Below are positions 35,246 to 45,201 of a stretch of DNA of 64,000 nucleotides, in pieces; position 1 is the stretch's first letter, and each line of letters opens with the position of its first letter. The position numbers were made by a program, and so were the translations under genes. Under the pieces are notes generated by a model, which saw only the letters and a program-made list of their open reading frames with translations, searched no databases and was not told the origin of the DNA. The stretch spans positions 1-64,000 of the forward strand of contig NZ_JYIJ01000018.1 in the NCBI RefSeq assembly GCF_001543895.1, read 5' to 3'. This stretch comes from Carbonactinospora thermoautotrophica (GTDB taxonomy: Bacteria > Actinomycetota > Actinomycetes > Streptomycetales > Carbonactinosporaceae).

Positions 35246-36664
35246 ATGGCCGAACTGCACGACCTGACCGCACTGGAGCTCGCCGAGGGTATCCGGCGCC
35301 GTGAGATATCGCCGGTCGAAGTGACCGAGCACTACCTCGACCGGATCAGTCGGTGGAGCGACCGGTACGGCGCGTACGTGACGGTCACCGCCGATCTGGC
35401 CCGCGCCCAGGCGCACGAGGCCGAGCAGGCGGTGCTGCGCGCCGCCGACCCCGGGGAGTTGCCGCCGCTGCACGGGGTCCCGGTCCCGGTCAAGGACCTC
35501 ACCAACGTGGCCGGGGTGCCGTGCCGGCTGGGCAGCGCCGCGTTCGTGGACTTCGTGCCGCACTTCGACGATCACGTCGTCACCCGCATCCGCGCGTCCG
35601 GGGCGGTGCTGCTCGGCAAGACCAACACGCCGGAGTTCGGCCTGTCCTGCTACACCGAGTCCGATGTCGCGCCGCCGGCGCGCACCCCATGGGACCCGAC
35701 CCGCTCCGCCGGGGGCTCCTCGGGCGGGGCCGCCGCCGCGGTCGCCGCCGGGCTGGCCCCGGTCGCCCAAGGCAACGACGGCGGCGGCTCGGTCCGCATC
35801 CCGGCGAGCGCGTGCGGCCTGGTCGGCCTCAAACCGACCCGCGGCCGGATCAGCAACGGTCCGCTCGCCGCCGACTACACCGGGCTGGTCTGTCACGGTC
35901 CGCTCGCCCGGACCGTCCGGGACGCCGCCGCCCTGCTGGACGTGATGGCCGGCCCGATGCCCGGCGACCCGTACTGGGCGCCGCCATGCGGCTCGTTCCT
36001 CGCCGCGGCCGGGCGCGAGCCGGGCCGGTTGCGCATCGGCCGGTTCTGCACCCCGGTCGTGGCCCCGACCGAGCTGCACCCGGCCTGCCTGCGCGCGTAC
36101 GAGGCGGCCAGCGAGCTGCTTGCGGAGCTGGGGCACGAGGTGGAGGACTGCGCGCCGCCGTTCGGGCCCGAGGTGGTGGGCCAGTTCGAGACCGTGTGGG
36201 CCGTGGGCGCCGCCCTCGTGCCGGTCGAGACGGACCGGGAGAGCCAGCTGCTGCCGCTCACCCGCTGGCTGCGGGACCGGGGCCGCAAGGCCAGCGGGGT
36301 GGAGTACGGGCTGGCGTTGGGGGAGATGCAGCGGGCCGCGCGACGCTGGCTGGTGGAGAGCCGGTCGTACGACGCGATCCTCACCCCGACGCTGGCCCAG
36401 CCGCCGGTCGGGGTCGGGGAGCTGCGCGACGACGCCGACCCGGCGCGGGACTTCGAGAACCAGAAGCGGTTCACCCCGTTCACCTCGGTCTACAACGTGA
36501 CCGGGCAGCCGGCGATCACCCTGCCGCTCCACTGGAGCGAGGAGGGACTGCCGATAGGCGTCATGCTGGCGGGACGTCCCGCCGAGGAGGAGCTGCTGCT
36601 CAGCCTGGCCGCGCAGCTGGAGGCGGCCCGGCCCTGGCACACCCGCAAGCCCGCCTGCTGGTAG
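35246..36664 (+). CDS. Amidase-signature-family amidohydrolase
   Basis: The 472-residue amidase signature enzyme has the Ser-cisSer-Lys triad: Lys83 (VPVPVKDLTNVAG), Ser158 (SAGGSSGGAAAAVAAG) and nucleophile Ser182 (GNDGGGSVRIPASACG). LKPTRGRIS and the C-terminal VYNVTGQPAITLPLHWSEEGLPIGVML are also typical. It hydrolyses a small amide or aryl-acylamide; the exact substrate is unknown. It is not GatA, having no gatB/gatC neighbours. Start ATG 35246 is leaderless-like. malQ follows 16 nt downstream, perhaps in the same transcript. Confidence 0.87.
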   Translation: MAELHDLTALELAEGIRRREISPVEVTEHYLDRISRWSDRYGAYVTVTADLARAQAHEAEQAVLRAADPGELPPLHGVPVPVKDLTNVAGVPCRLGSAAFVDFVPHFDDHVVTRIRASGAVLLGKTNTPEFGLSCYTESDVAPPARTPWDPTRSAGGSSGGAAAAVAAGLAPVAQGNDGGGSVRIPASACGLVGLKPTRGRISNGPLAADYTGLVCHGPLARTVRDAAALLDVMAGPMPGDPYWAPPCGSFLAAAGREPGRLRIGRFCTPVVAPTELHPACLRAYEAASELLAELGHEVEDCAPPFGPEVVGQFETVWAVGAALVPVETDRESQLLPLTRWLRDRGRKASGVEYGLALGEMQRAARRWLVESRSYDAILTPTLAQPPVGVGELRDDADPARDFENQKRFTPFTSVYNVTGQPAITLPLHWSEEGLPIGVMLAGRPAEEELLLSLAAQLEAARPWHTRKPACW

Positions 36665-36679
36665 TTCTCCGAGGAGCCT

Positions 36680-38821
36680 GTGACCGAGCTGACGCCGGAA
36701 CTCGCCGAGCTGGCCGCCGAGTACGGGATCGCCACCGAGTACCGGGACTGGCGGGGCCGGCACGTCCGCGTCCCCGCCGGGACGATCCGCGCCGTGCTCG
36801 CCGCGCTGGACGTGGACGCCAGCACCCCGGAGGCGATCCGGCGCGCGCTGCACGAGCACCGGCTCGCCGGCTGGCGGCGCATGCTGCCCCTGTACCTCGT
36901 CACGCGGGCCGGCTGGACTCCCTACTTCCACGTGCACGTCACGCACGGCGACCCGGTGGAGGTCTGGGTCACGCTGGAGGACGGCACCGAGCGGCGCGAC
37001 CTGGTCCAGCGCGAGCACAACGTGCCGCCGGTGGAGGTGGACGGCCGCCTGGTCGGCGAGGCCGCGTTCGACCTGCCCGGCGGGCTGCCGCTCGGATGGC
37101 ACACGCTGCACGCCCGATCGGGCGAAACCTCCGCGACCGCCCCGCTGATCGTCACCCCCGACCGGCTGGAGCTGCCCGCGCCGCTGCGGACCGGGCGCGC
37201 CTGGGGGTTCATGACCCAGTTGTACGCGACCCGGTCACGCCGCTCCTGGGGCATCGGCGACCTGGTCGACCTGGCCGACCTCGCGCGGTGGAGCGGCGCC
37301 GAGCTGGGCGCGGGGTTCGTGCTCGTGAACCCGCTGCACGCGGCCGAGCCCGTGCCGCCGGTCGAGCCCTCGCCGTACCTGCCCACGACCCGGCGGTTCT
37401 TCAACCCGCTGTACATCCGGGTCGAGGAGATCCCCGAGTACGCGTACCTGCGCGTGGTCGAGCAGGCCCGGGTGTACGAGCTGGCCGAGCCGCTGCGTCG
37501 CGCCACCGCCGACCTGCTCGACCGCGACGCCGCCTGGCGGGCGAAGCGGGAGGCGCTGTGGCTGGTGTACCAGGTGCCGCGCACCCCGGGCCGGCAAGCG
37601 GCGTTCGAGCTCTTCAAGCGGCGCGAGGGCCAGGGACTGGTGGACTTCGCCACCTGGTGCGCGCTCGCCGAGGAGCACGGGCTGCCCTGGCAGCGCTGGC
37701 CCGAGGAGCTGCGCGACCCGGAGGCGGTCGCCAAGGCCCGGGAGCAGCACGCCGAGCCGATCGACTTCCACTGCTGGCTGCAGTGGGTGCTCGACGAGCA
37801 GTTGGCCGCGGCCCAGCGCGCGGCCCGCGCGGCCGGGATGCCGATCGGGATCATGCACGACCTGGCGGTCGGCGTGCACGCCGAGGGCGCCGACGCCTGG
37901 GCGTTGCAGGACGTGCTCGCCCGCGGCATCACGGCCGGCGCCCCGGCCGACGCGTTCAACCAGCAGGGCCAGGACTGGAGCCAGCCCCCGTGGCGCCCGG
38001 ACCGGCTCGCCGAGGCCGGCTTCGTCCCGTACCGGGACATGCTCCGCACCGTGCTGCGGCACGCCGGCGGCATCCGGGTCGACCACGTGATCGGGCTGTT
38101 CCGGCTCTGGTGGGTGCCGCGCGGCATGACGCCGGCGGACGGCACGTACGTGCGGTACGACCACGAGGCGCTGGTCGGCATCCTCGCCCTGGAGGCCCAC
38201 CGGGCCGGCGCCGTGGTCGTGGGGGAGGACCTGGGCACGGTCGAGCCGTGGGTGCGCGACTACCTGCGCGAGCGCGGCCTGCTCGGCACCTCGATCCTGT
38301 GGTTCGAGCGGGACCAGGCCACCGGGGGGCCACTGCGTCCGGAGCACTGGCGCGCGCTGTGCCTGGGCACCGTCACCACGCACGACCTGCCGCCCACCGC
38401 CGGCTACCTGGCCGGGGAGCACGTCGCGCTGCGCGAGCGGCTGGGCCTGCTCGCCCGCCCGGTCGCGGAGGAGCAGGCCGAGGACCTGGCCTGGCGGCAG
38501 GCGTGGGTGGCGTTGCTGGAGGAGCTGGGCCTGCTGCGTCCCGCAGGGGCTCCGTCCGACGGGGAGAACCCGGAGCCCGGCGCCGCGCGGATCGTCGAGG
38601 CGCTGCACCGGTTCCTGACCCGCACCCCGTGCCGCCTGCTCGGGGTGGCGCTGCCCGACGCGGTCGGCGACCGGCGCACGCAGAACCAGCCGGGCACCAA
38701 GGATGAGTACCCCAACTGGCGCATCCCGCTGACTGACGAGCACGGCATGCCGGTCACGCTGGAGGACCTGCCCAGGTCGGCCCGGCTGCGCTCCCTGGTC
38801 AACGCGCTGCGGGAGGGGTGA
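36680..38821 (+). CDS. malQ: 4-alpha-glucanotransferase (amylomaltase)
   Basis: The 713-residue GH77 enzyme transfers maltodextrin segments between alpha-1,4-glucans. The N-terminal 170 residues form the extra beta domain of long MalQ forms. The catalytic barrel has GIMHDLAVGVHAEGADAW, FNQQGQDWSQPPWRP, GGIRVDHVIGLFRLWWVP with the nucleophile Asp, VVGEDLGTVEPWV with the acid/base Glu, and TVTTHDLPPTAGY with the stabilising Asp. The GTG at 36680 has AGGAG upstream. It lies 16 nt after the amidase. Two very long overlapping frames on this stretch are shadows. Confidence 0.93.
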   Translation: MTELTPELAELAAEYGIATEYRDWRGRHVRVPAGTIRAVLAALDVDASTPEAIRRALHEHRLAGWRRMLPLYLVTRAGWTPYFHVHVTHGDPVEVWVTLEDGTERRDLVQREHNVPPVEVDGRLVGEAAFDLPGGLPLGWHTLHARSGETSATAPLIVTPDRLELPAPLRTGRAWGFMTQLYATRSRRSWGIGDLVDLADLARWSGAELGAGFVLVNPLHAAEPVPPVEPSPYLPTTRRFFNPLYIRVEEIPEYAYLRVVEQARVYELAEPLRRATADLLDRDAAWRAKREALWLVYQVPRTPGRQAAFELFKRREGQGLVDFATWCALAEEHGLPWQRWPEELRDPEAVAKAREQHAEPIDFHCWLQWVLDEQLAAAQRAARAAGMPIGIMHDLAVGVHAEGADAWALQDVLARGITAGAPADAFNQQGQDWSQPPWRPDRLAEAGFVPYRDMLRTVLRHAGGIRVDHVIGLFRLWWVPRGMTPADGTYVRYDHEALVGILALEAHRAGAVVVGEDLGTVEPWVRDYLRERGLLGTSILWFERDQATGGPLRPEHWRALCLGTVTTHDLPPTAGYLAGEHVALRERLGLLARPVAEEQAEDLAWRQAWVALLEELGLLRPAGAPSDGENPEPGAARIVEALHRFLTRTPCRLLGVALPDAVGDRRTQNQPGTKDEYPNWRIPLTDEHGMPVTLEDLPRSARLRSLVNALREG

Positions 38822-39107
38822 GCCGGGTCGGGCGCGGGCCGGGCGTCTTCACGCGAACGGGCGAAACTTCGAGCGGACTCGCCAGCCGAGGAGCATGACT
38901 AGGCCGGGTGTTGTCGCAGCCTGGCCCGGTCAGCCTTCCCAGTCAACGCGGATTCCCGTTCAGGCGGCTGTTCACGGTGCTGTCGGCGATGCTGTTCGCG
39001 GTGCTCCGCGCGCCTCGCGGCGCGTCCGGCGAGTGGCCGCCGGGAGGCGCGGGCCCTGGTGGGATCCGCTGCGAGGCCGTGTGGAAGCTTCGGTTACGGT
39101 GAAACCC

Positions 39108-39458
39108 GTGACCACACGCAATGCTCTGCGCGCCGCCGTGGTGCTGGCCGGGGCGGCGCTGTCGGCCGCGATGACCTCGCCGGCTTTCGCGCTCGTACGG
39201 GACGACGGTGATGACCCCGGTCGCCCTATGCCCGTCGGGGAGGCGCTGCTCATCTTCGTCGGCGTACCCGTCGCGTTGTTCCTGATCATCTCGCTGCTCG
39301 TGACGGTCCCGTCACTGGTCCGAGGCCCGCGCTACCGCCCGGACCTCGGCTGGTGGGCGCCGCCGGTCTGGTTCGGCGGCCCGTCGGGGGACGTAGCCGC
39401 AACGATCGCGAAGGCGGAACCCGTGGAGGGAAGGGGTGGCGCCAGTGCCCGCTGGTGA
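39108..39458 (+). CDS. Small membrane protein of unknown function
   Basis: The 116-residue protein has a signal-like N-terminus (RNALRAAVVLAGAALSAAMTSPAFALV) and one membrane segment (EALLIFVGVPVALFLIISLLVTVPSLV). A cytoplasmic tail with a PRYRPDLGWWAPPVWFGGP motif follows. The GTG at 39108 is exactly 7 nt after TACGGT, a leaderless pattern. Its end overlaps the DUF5130 gene by 23 bp, so the two are coupled. No function is known to me. The preceding 38822-39107 interval contains no other gene. Confidence 0.72.
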   Translation: MTTRNALRAAVVLAGAALSAAMTSPAFALVRDDGDDPGRPMPVGEALLIFVGVPVALFLIISLLVTVPSLVRGPRYRPDLGWWAPPVWFGGPSGDVAATIAKAEPVEGRGGASARW

Positions 39459-39834
39459 GGCGTTCACCGCCCGACAGCAGGAGGACATCGAGCGGGTCCT
39501 GCGGCTCGCCCACGAGGAGAGTGGGCTGTTCTACTCGGTGTACGTCGGCTCGCTGGAGGGCGACCCCCGGGAGTACGCCGAGAAGCTGCACGGAGCCCTG
39601 GAGAAGCCGAACGACAGCGTGCTCGTCGCGGTGGACCCCGGCGTCCGTCGGCTGGAGATCGTGACCGGGCCCAACGCCCGCCGTTACCTCGACGACCGTG
39701 CCTGCGGCCTGGCAGCGCTCACCATGACGACCGCGTTCGCGGCCGGTGACCTCGTCGGCGGCATCTGCAGCGGCATCCGGTCGCTGTCAGAACACGCCCG
39801 GCACCCGAAAACCCTTCACCTGGACACGCCGTAA
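39436..39834 (+). CDS. DUF5130 family protein
   Basis: The 132-residue protein resembles the TPM-fold DUF5130 proteins of actinobacteria: FTARQQEDIERVLRLAHEESGLFYSVYVGSLEGDPREYAEKLHGAL, then VLVAVDPGVRRLEIVTGPNARRYLDDRACGLAALTMTTAF. No enzymatic role is established. The GTG at 39436 follows GGAGGGAAGGG and lies inside the end of the previous gene. In Streptomyces a similar gene neighbours pepN, as here. Confidence 0.8.
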   Translation: MAPVPAGEAFTARQQEDIERVLRLAHEESGLFYSVYVGSLEGDPREYAEKLHGALEKPNDSVLVAVDPGVRRLEIVTGPNARRYLDDRACGLAALTMTTAFAAGDLVGGICSGIRSLSEHARHPKTLHLDTP

Positions 39835-39840
39835 CGCCTC

Positions 39841-39877
39841 GGTCCTGGGCTGCGCGGACAGGGCGCAGCCCAGGACC
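39841..39877. terminator. Bidirectional terminator between DUF5130 gene and pepN
   Basis: A perfect 15-bp stem (GGTCCTGGGCTGCGC at 39841-39855, complement at 39863-39877) with a 7-nt loop lies between convergent genes. Confidence 0.85.
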
Positions 39878-39885
39878 GTTCCGCG

Positions 39886-42432
<2,547 letters not shown>

Positions 42433-42565
42433 TGGATAGAGACTCCTTCGTCAGGCCTGCGGGCATCCTGCCACGCGGGGCGGCGCTTCGCTGCCGGGAA
42501 TCCCTTCGGGTGACCGAGCTGTTTCCCTCGACGAAATATCACAACGATCGACAAGGGATGCGACC

Positions 42566-43198
42566 GTGACGGTTGAAAACCATGCCGGGCCCGCCAGGCC
42601 TGTCGTCGCCGACTTCTGGTTCGACCCCGTCTGCCCCTGGGCGTGGATCACCTCCCGATGGTTGCTCGAGGTCGAGAAGGTGCGCCCGGTGCGAGCGCGT
42701 TGGCACGTGATGAGCCTAGCGGTCCTCAACGAGGGCCGGGACCTGCCGGAGGACTATCAGAAGCTGCTGGCGGAGTCCTGGGGTCCGGTTCGCGTGTGCA
42801 TCGCCGCCCAGCAGGAGCACGGCGGCGACGTGCTCGGCCCGCTGTACACCGCGCTGGGCACGCGGTTCCACAACGAACAGCAGCCGCGTACCCGGGAGAC
42901 GGTCGTGGCCGCGCTGCGCGAGGCCGGCCTGCCGGAGCGGCTCGCCGACGCGATGGAGTCGACCGAGTACGACGAGGCGCTGCGCAAGTCGCACAACGCC
43001 GCGATGGATCAGGTCGGCACGGACGTCGGGACCCCGGTGATCAGCGTGGACGGCAACGCGTTCTTCGGGCCGGTGGTCACCCCGATCCCGCGCGGCGAGG
43101 CCGCTGGCCGGCTGTGGGACGGCGTGCTGCTGGTGACCGGCACCGACGGCTTCTTCGAGCTGAAGCGGACCCGCACCCGGGAGCCGATCTTCGACTAG
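42566..43198 (+). CDS. Mycothiol-dependent reductase homologue (Rv2466c/DsbA-like), CPWA variant
   Basis: The 210-residue thioredoxin-fold protein with a helical insertion aligns well by eye with mycobacterial Rv2466c: ADFWFDPVCPWAWITSRWLLEVEKVR, HVMSLAVLNEGRDLPEDY, SWGPVRVCIAAQQEHG and GTPVISVDGNAFFGPVVTPIPRGEAAG. As I recall, Rv2466c has an active-site CPWC motif. Here it is CPWA (Cys23, Ala26), leaving one thiol. It may work by a monothiol mycothiol-mixed-disulfide mechanism. GTG start at 42566. A 16-bp terminator stem follows. Confidence 0.83.
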   Translation: MTVENHAGPARPVVADFWFDPVCPWAWITSRWLLEVEKVRPVRARWHVMSLAVLNEGRDLPEDYQKLLAESWGPVRVCIAAQQEHGGDVLGPLYTALGTRFHNEQQPRTRETVVAALREAGLPERLADAMESTEYDEALRKSHNAAMDQVGTDVGTPVISVDGNAFFGPVVTPIPRGEAAGRLWDGVLLVTGTDGFFELKRTRTREPIFD

Positions 43199-43203
43199 CG
43201 GAA

Positions 43204-43249
43204 GGAAACGGGTGTGGAGCCACTCGCGGAAGACTCCACACCCGTTTCC
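43204..43249 (+). terminator. Terminator after the mycothiol reductase homologue
   Basis: A perfect 16-bp stem (GGAAACGGGTGTGGAG at 43204-43219, complement at 43234-43249) with a 14-nt loop begins 5 nt after the stop codon. Confidence 0.85.
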
Positions 43250-43300
43250 CGGGTCCGGGACTGTCCGAAGATCCCAAGTCCGACAGACGGTCCCGAGCCG

Positions 43301-43402
43301 TCACGTCACCCTGCGGCCTGCTGACGGGTCCTCGCGAATCGGGCGGCCACATCTGGCCAGGTAGTCGTACGGCGACTCCGGAAGCGTGTACAGCTCAGTC
43401 AC
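43301..43402 (-). pseudogene. sodF: Truncated sodF (iron superoxide dismutase) remnant, N-terminus only
   Basis: On the minus strand, GTG 43402 follows GAGGAGGGCGG and encodes M-T-E-L-Y-T-L-P-E-S-P-Y-D-Y-L-A. This is the characteristic N-terminus of Fe/Mn superoxide dismutases (xYTLPxLPYDYxALEP). After 16 residues the sequence turns to unrelated codons and stops at 43301. The catalytic body is missing and is not in the window. In Streptomyces coelicolor sodF lies next to the Rv2466c-like gene and near rpiB, as I recall, so the position is syntenic. The promoter and a perfect Nur box survive. Confidence 0.72.
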
Positions 43403-43423
43403 GAACCGCCCTCCTCGATCTTG

Positions 43424-43440
43424 TTGCAATATATTTGCAA
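43424..43440. promoter_or_regulatory. Nur (nickel-responsive Fur-family) operator, orphaned
   Basis: The sequence TTGCAA-TATAT-TTGCAA is a perfect match to the published Streptomyces Nur box tTGCaa-N5-ttGCAA. It overlaps a minus-strand -10 (TATATT, 43428-43433) paired with a -35 (TTGCAG, 43452-43457) at an 18-bp spacer. In Streptomyces, nickel-bound Nur represses sodF through such a site. Here the regulated gene is only a fragment. Confidence 0.8.
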
Positions 43441-43629
43441 TAGCATGCTGTCTGCAACAGGATCCAGGTAGAAACGATCAGCGGCCCCGCACGGCCCGTG
43501 CGGGGCCGCAGCTCCGTCCTTCGCCTCGCGTGATCCGGACGTCCGTACAGCGCCGGGGAAACGATCTCTGCGCGGCGTACGCCGGGGGACCTGCGAGCAG
43601 GAGCGCCGGCACCTGCCAGACTGCGCTCC

Positions 43630-44130
43630 ATGCGCGTATACCTGGGCTCCGACCACGCTGGATTCGAGCTGAAGAACCGCCTCGTGACCTGGCTTGCCGA
43701 GCAGGGCCACGAGGCCGTCGACTGCGGCCCCGCCGTCTTCGACCCGAAGGACGACTACCCCCCGTACGTGCTGCGCGCCGCCGAGCGCGTCGCCGCCGAC
43801 CCCGACAGCCTGGGCGTGGTGATCGGCGGTTCCGGCAACGGCGAGCAGATCGCCGCCAACAAGGTCCGGGGTGTGCGGGCCGCGCTGGTCTGGAGCGAGG
43901 AGACCGCCCGGCTGGCCCGCGAGCACAACGACGCCAACGTGATCAGCCTCGGCGCCCGGATGCACACCCCGGAGGAAGCGGTCGGGTTCGTGGAGATCTT
44001 CCTGGGCACCCCGTTCTTCGGGGAGGAACGGCACGTGCGCCGGATCGGGATGATCTCCCGGTACGAGGAGACCGGCGAGCTGCCGCCCCTGCCCGAGGAG
44101 GAGAGCGGCCCCGCCGGATCGCGCGGCTGA
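43630..44130 (+). CDS. rpiB: Ribose-5-phosphate isomerase B (RpiB/LacAB family)
   Basis: The 166-residue enzyme of the pentose phosphate pathway interconverts ribose 5-phosphate and ribulose 5-phosphate. The N-terminus MRVYLGSDHAGFELKNRL carries phosphate and substrate ligands. GVVIGGSGNGEQIAANKVRGVRAALVW has a glutamate in place of the E. coli cysteine, as in mycobacterial RpiB. HNDANVISLGARM is also conserved. The C-terminal 35 residues extend beyond the usual ~145 and are acidic. ATG 43630 has CAGACT 7 nt upstream. The next gene starts 9 nt after the stop. Confidence 0.9.
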   Translation: MRVYLGSDHAGFELKNRLVTWLAEQGHEAVDCGPAVFDPKDDYPPYVLRAAERVAADPDSLGVVIGGSGNGEQIAANKVRGVRAALVWSEETARLAREHNDANVISLGARMHTPEEAVGFVEIFLGTPFFGEERHVRRIGMISRYEETGELPPLPEEESGPAGSRG

Positions 44131-44139
44131 GAGGGCGGC

Positions 44140-45057
44140 GTGCCGGAAGGTCACACGATCCACCGGCTCGCCCGCGACCTGGGCGCCCTCTTCGGCGGGC
44201 GCCCGGTGCGCGCGGCCAGCCCGCAGGGCCGGTTCGCGGCCGGGGCGGCGGCGATCGACGGCAGCGTGCTGCAGGCCGCCGAGGCGTACGGCAAGCATCT
44301 GCTGCTGGGCTTCGGGGACGGGGCCGCTGACGAGTGGTCCTGGGTGCACGTGCATCTCGGACTGGCCGGCAGGTTCACCTTCGGCCGGCTGCCGGCGCCC
44401 CCCGCGCCGCCCGTCGTGCGGTTGCGGCTCACCGACGCCCGCGGGTACGCCGATCTGCGCGGCCCTGCCGTGTGCCAGCTGCTTGCCCCGGGTGAGAAGG
44501 CCGCGCTCACCGGCCGTCTCGGCCCGGACCCGCTGCGCCCCGACTTCGACCCCGAGCGGGTCTGGGAGCGGATCCGGCGCAGCCGCAGGCCCATCGCGGC
44601 CCTGTTGCTCGACCAGCGGGTGATCGCCGGGGTCGGCAACGTGTACCGGGCCGAGGTGCTGTTCCGGCAGCGCGTCCACCCGTACCGGCCGGGAGCCTCG
44701 CTGACCCGGGCCGAGTGGCAGGCGATCTGCGCCGATCTGGTCGCGCTGATGCGTCTGGGGGTCGAGGCCGGGCGGATCATCACGACCGACCCCGAGCACC
44801 GCGAGCGACGCCCGCGAGGGCCCGATGGCGTCGAGTGTGCGTGTCGTCACACACGTGTGACGACACGCACACTCGACGCCAAGGCTGAGAGCCGCGCGCG
44901 GGCGGGGAAGCGGGCTGTGGACGGCCCCGCCCGGGCGGAGAGCTTCTACCTGTACGAGCGCGCCGGCCTGCCCTGCCGGCTGTGCGGCACCCCGGTCCGC
45001 GCCGAGCCGTTCCAGGGCCGCACCCTGTACTGGTGCCCGGCCTGCCAGGCCGCTTGA
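44140..45057 (+). CDS. Fpg/Nei-family DNA glycosylase with an in-frame palindromic insertion
   Basis: The 305-residue base-excision glycosylase/AP lyase has the N-terminal PEGHTIHRLARDL with the catalytic Pro and Glu. The H2TH region is RRPIAALLLDQRVIAGVGNVYRAEVLFRQRVHPYRPG. The C-terminal zinc finger is CRLCGTPVRAEPFQGRTLYWCPAC. PEGHT rather than PELPE indicates a Nei2-like enzyme that removes oxidised pyrimidines. Between H2TH and zinc finger, codons 230-247 come from a 54-bp palindrome (VECACRHTRVTTRTLDA) absent from relatives. It lies in a linker, so activity may survive. The start is a GTG at 44140. Confidence 0.88.
   Translation: MPEGHTIHRLARDLGALFGGRPVRAASPQGRFAAGAAAIDGSVLQAAEAYGKHLLLGFGDGAADEWSWVHVHLGLAGRFTFGRLPAPPAPPVVRLRLTDARGYADLRGPAVCQLLAPGEKAALTGRLGPDPLRPDFDPERVWERIRRSRRPIAALLLDQRVIAGVGNVYRAEVLFRQRVHPYRPGASLTRAEWQAICADLVALMRLGVEAGRIITTDPEHRERRPRGPDGVECACRHTRVTTRTLDAKAESRARAGKRAVDGPARAESFYLYERAGLPCRLCGTPVRAEPFQGRTLYWCPACQAA
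44827..44880. repeat. 54-bp palindromic element inside the nei-like gene
   Basis: The left arm at 44827-44851 and the right arm at 44856-44880 are perfect 25-nt complements. One more pair leaves a 2-nt loop. It starts GGCGTCGAGTGTGCG and ends with the complement. A 52-bp copy occurs at 55183-55234. The ~22 bp to the left of each copy are also similar. It inserts 18 codons without a stop. Confidence 0.9.
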
Positions 45058-45201
45058 CATAGGAGCGACAAACAGCTTTCCGGGGACCGGGCGGCCGTTT
45101 CCACGGCTGAGCTGAAAGTTGGCGTCCGAACGGGTGAAGCCGGTGGGCTTCTTGGTCGGTATCACCCTTGTAGACCAACGCCGTCCGGATATGGTCCGGC
45201 C

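Noticed and set aside
34088-38706. ORFs of 1007 and 1117 residues overlapping the IS630, amidase and malQ genes
   Set aside because: Their Arg/Pro/Gly-rich composition and complete overlap with known families mark them as shadows.
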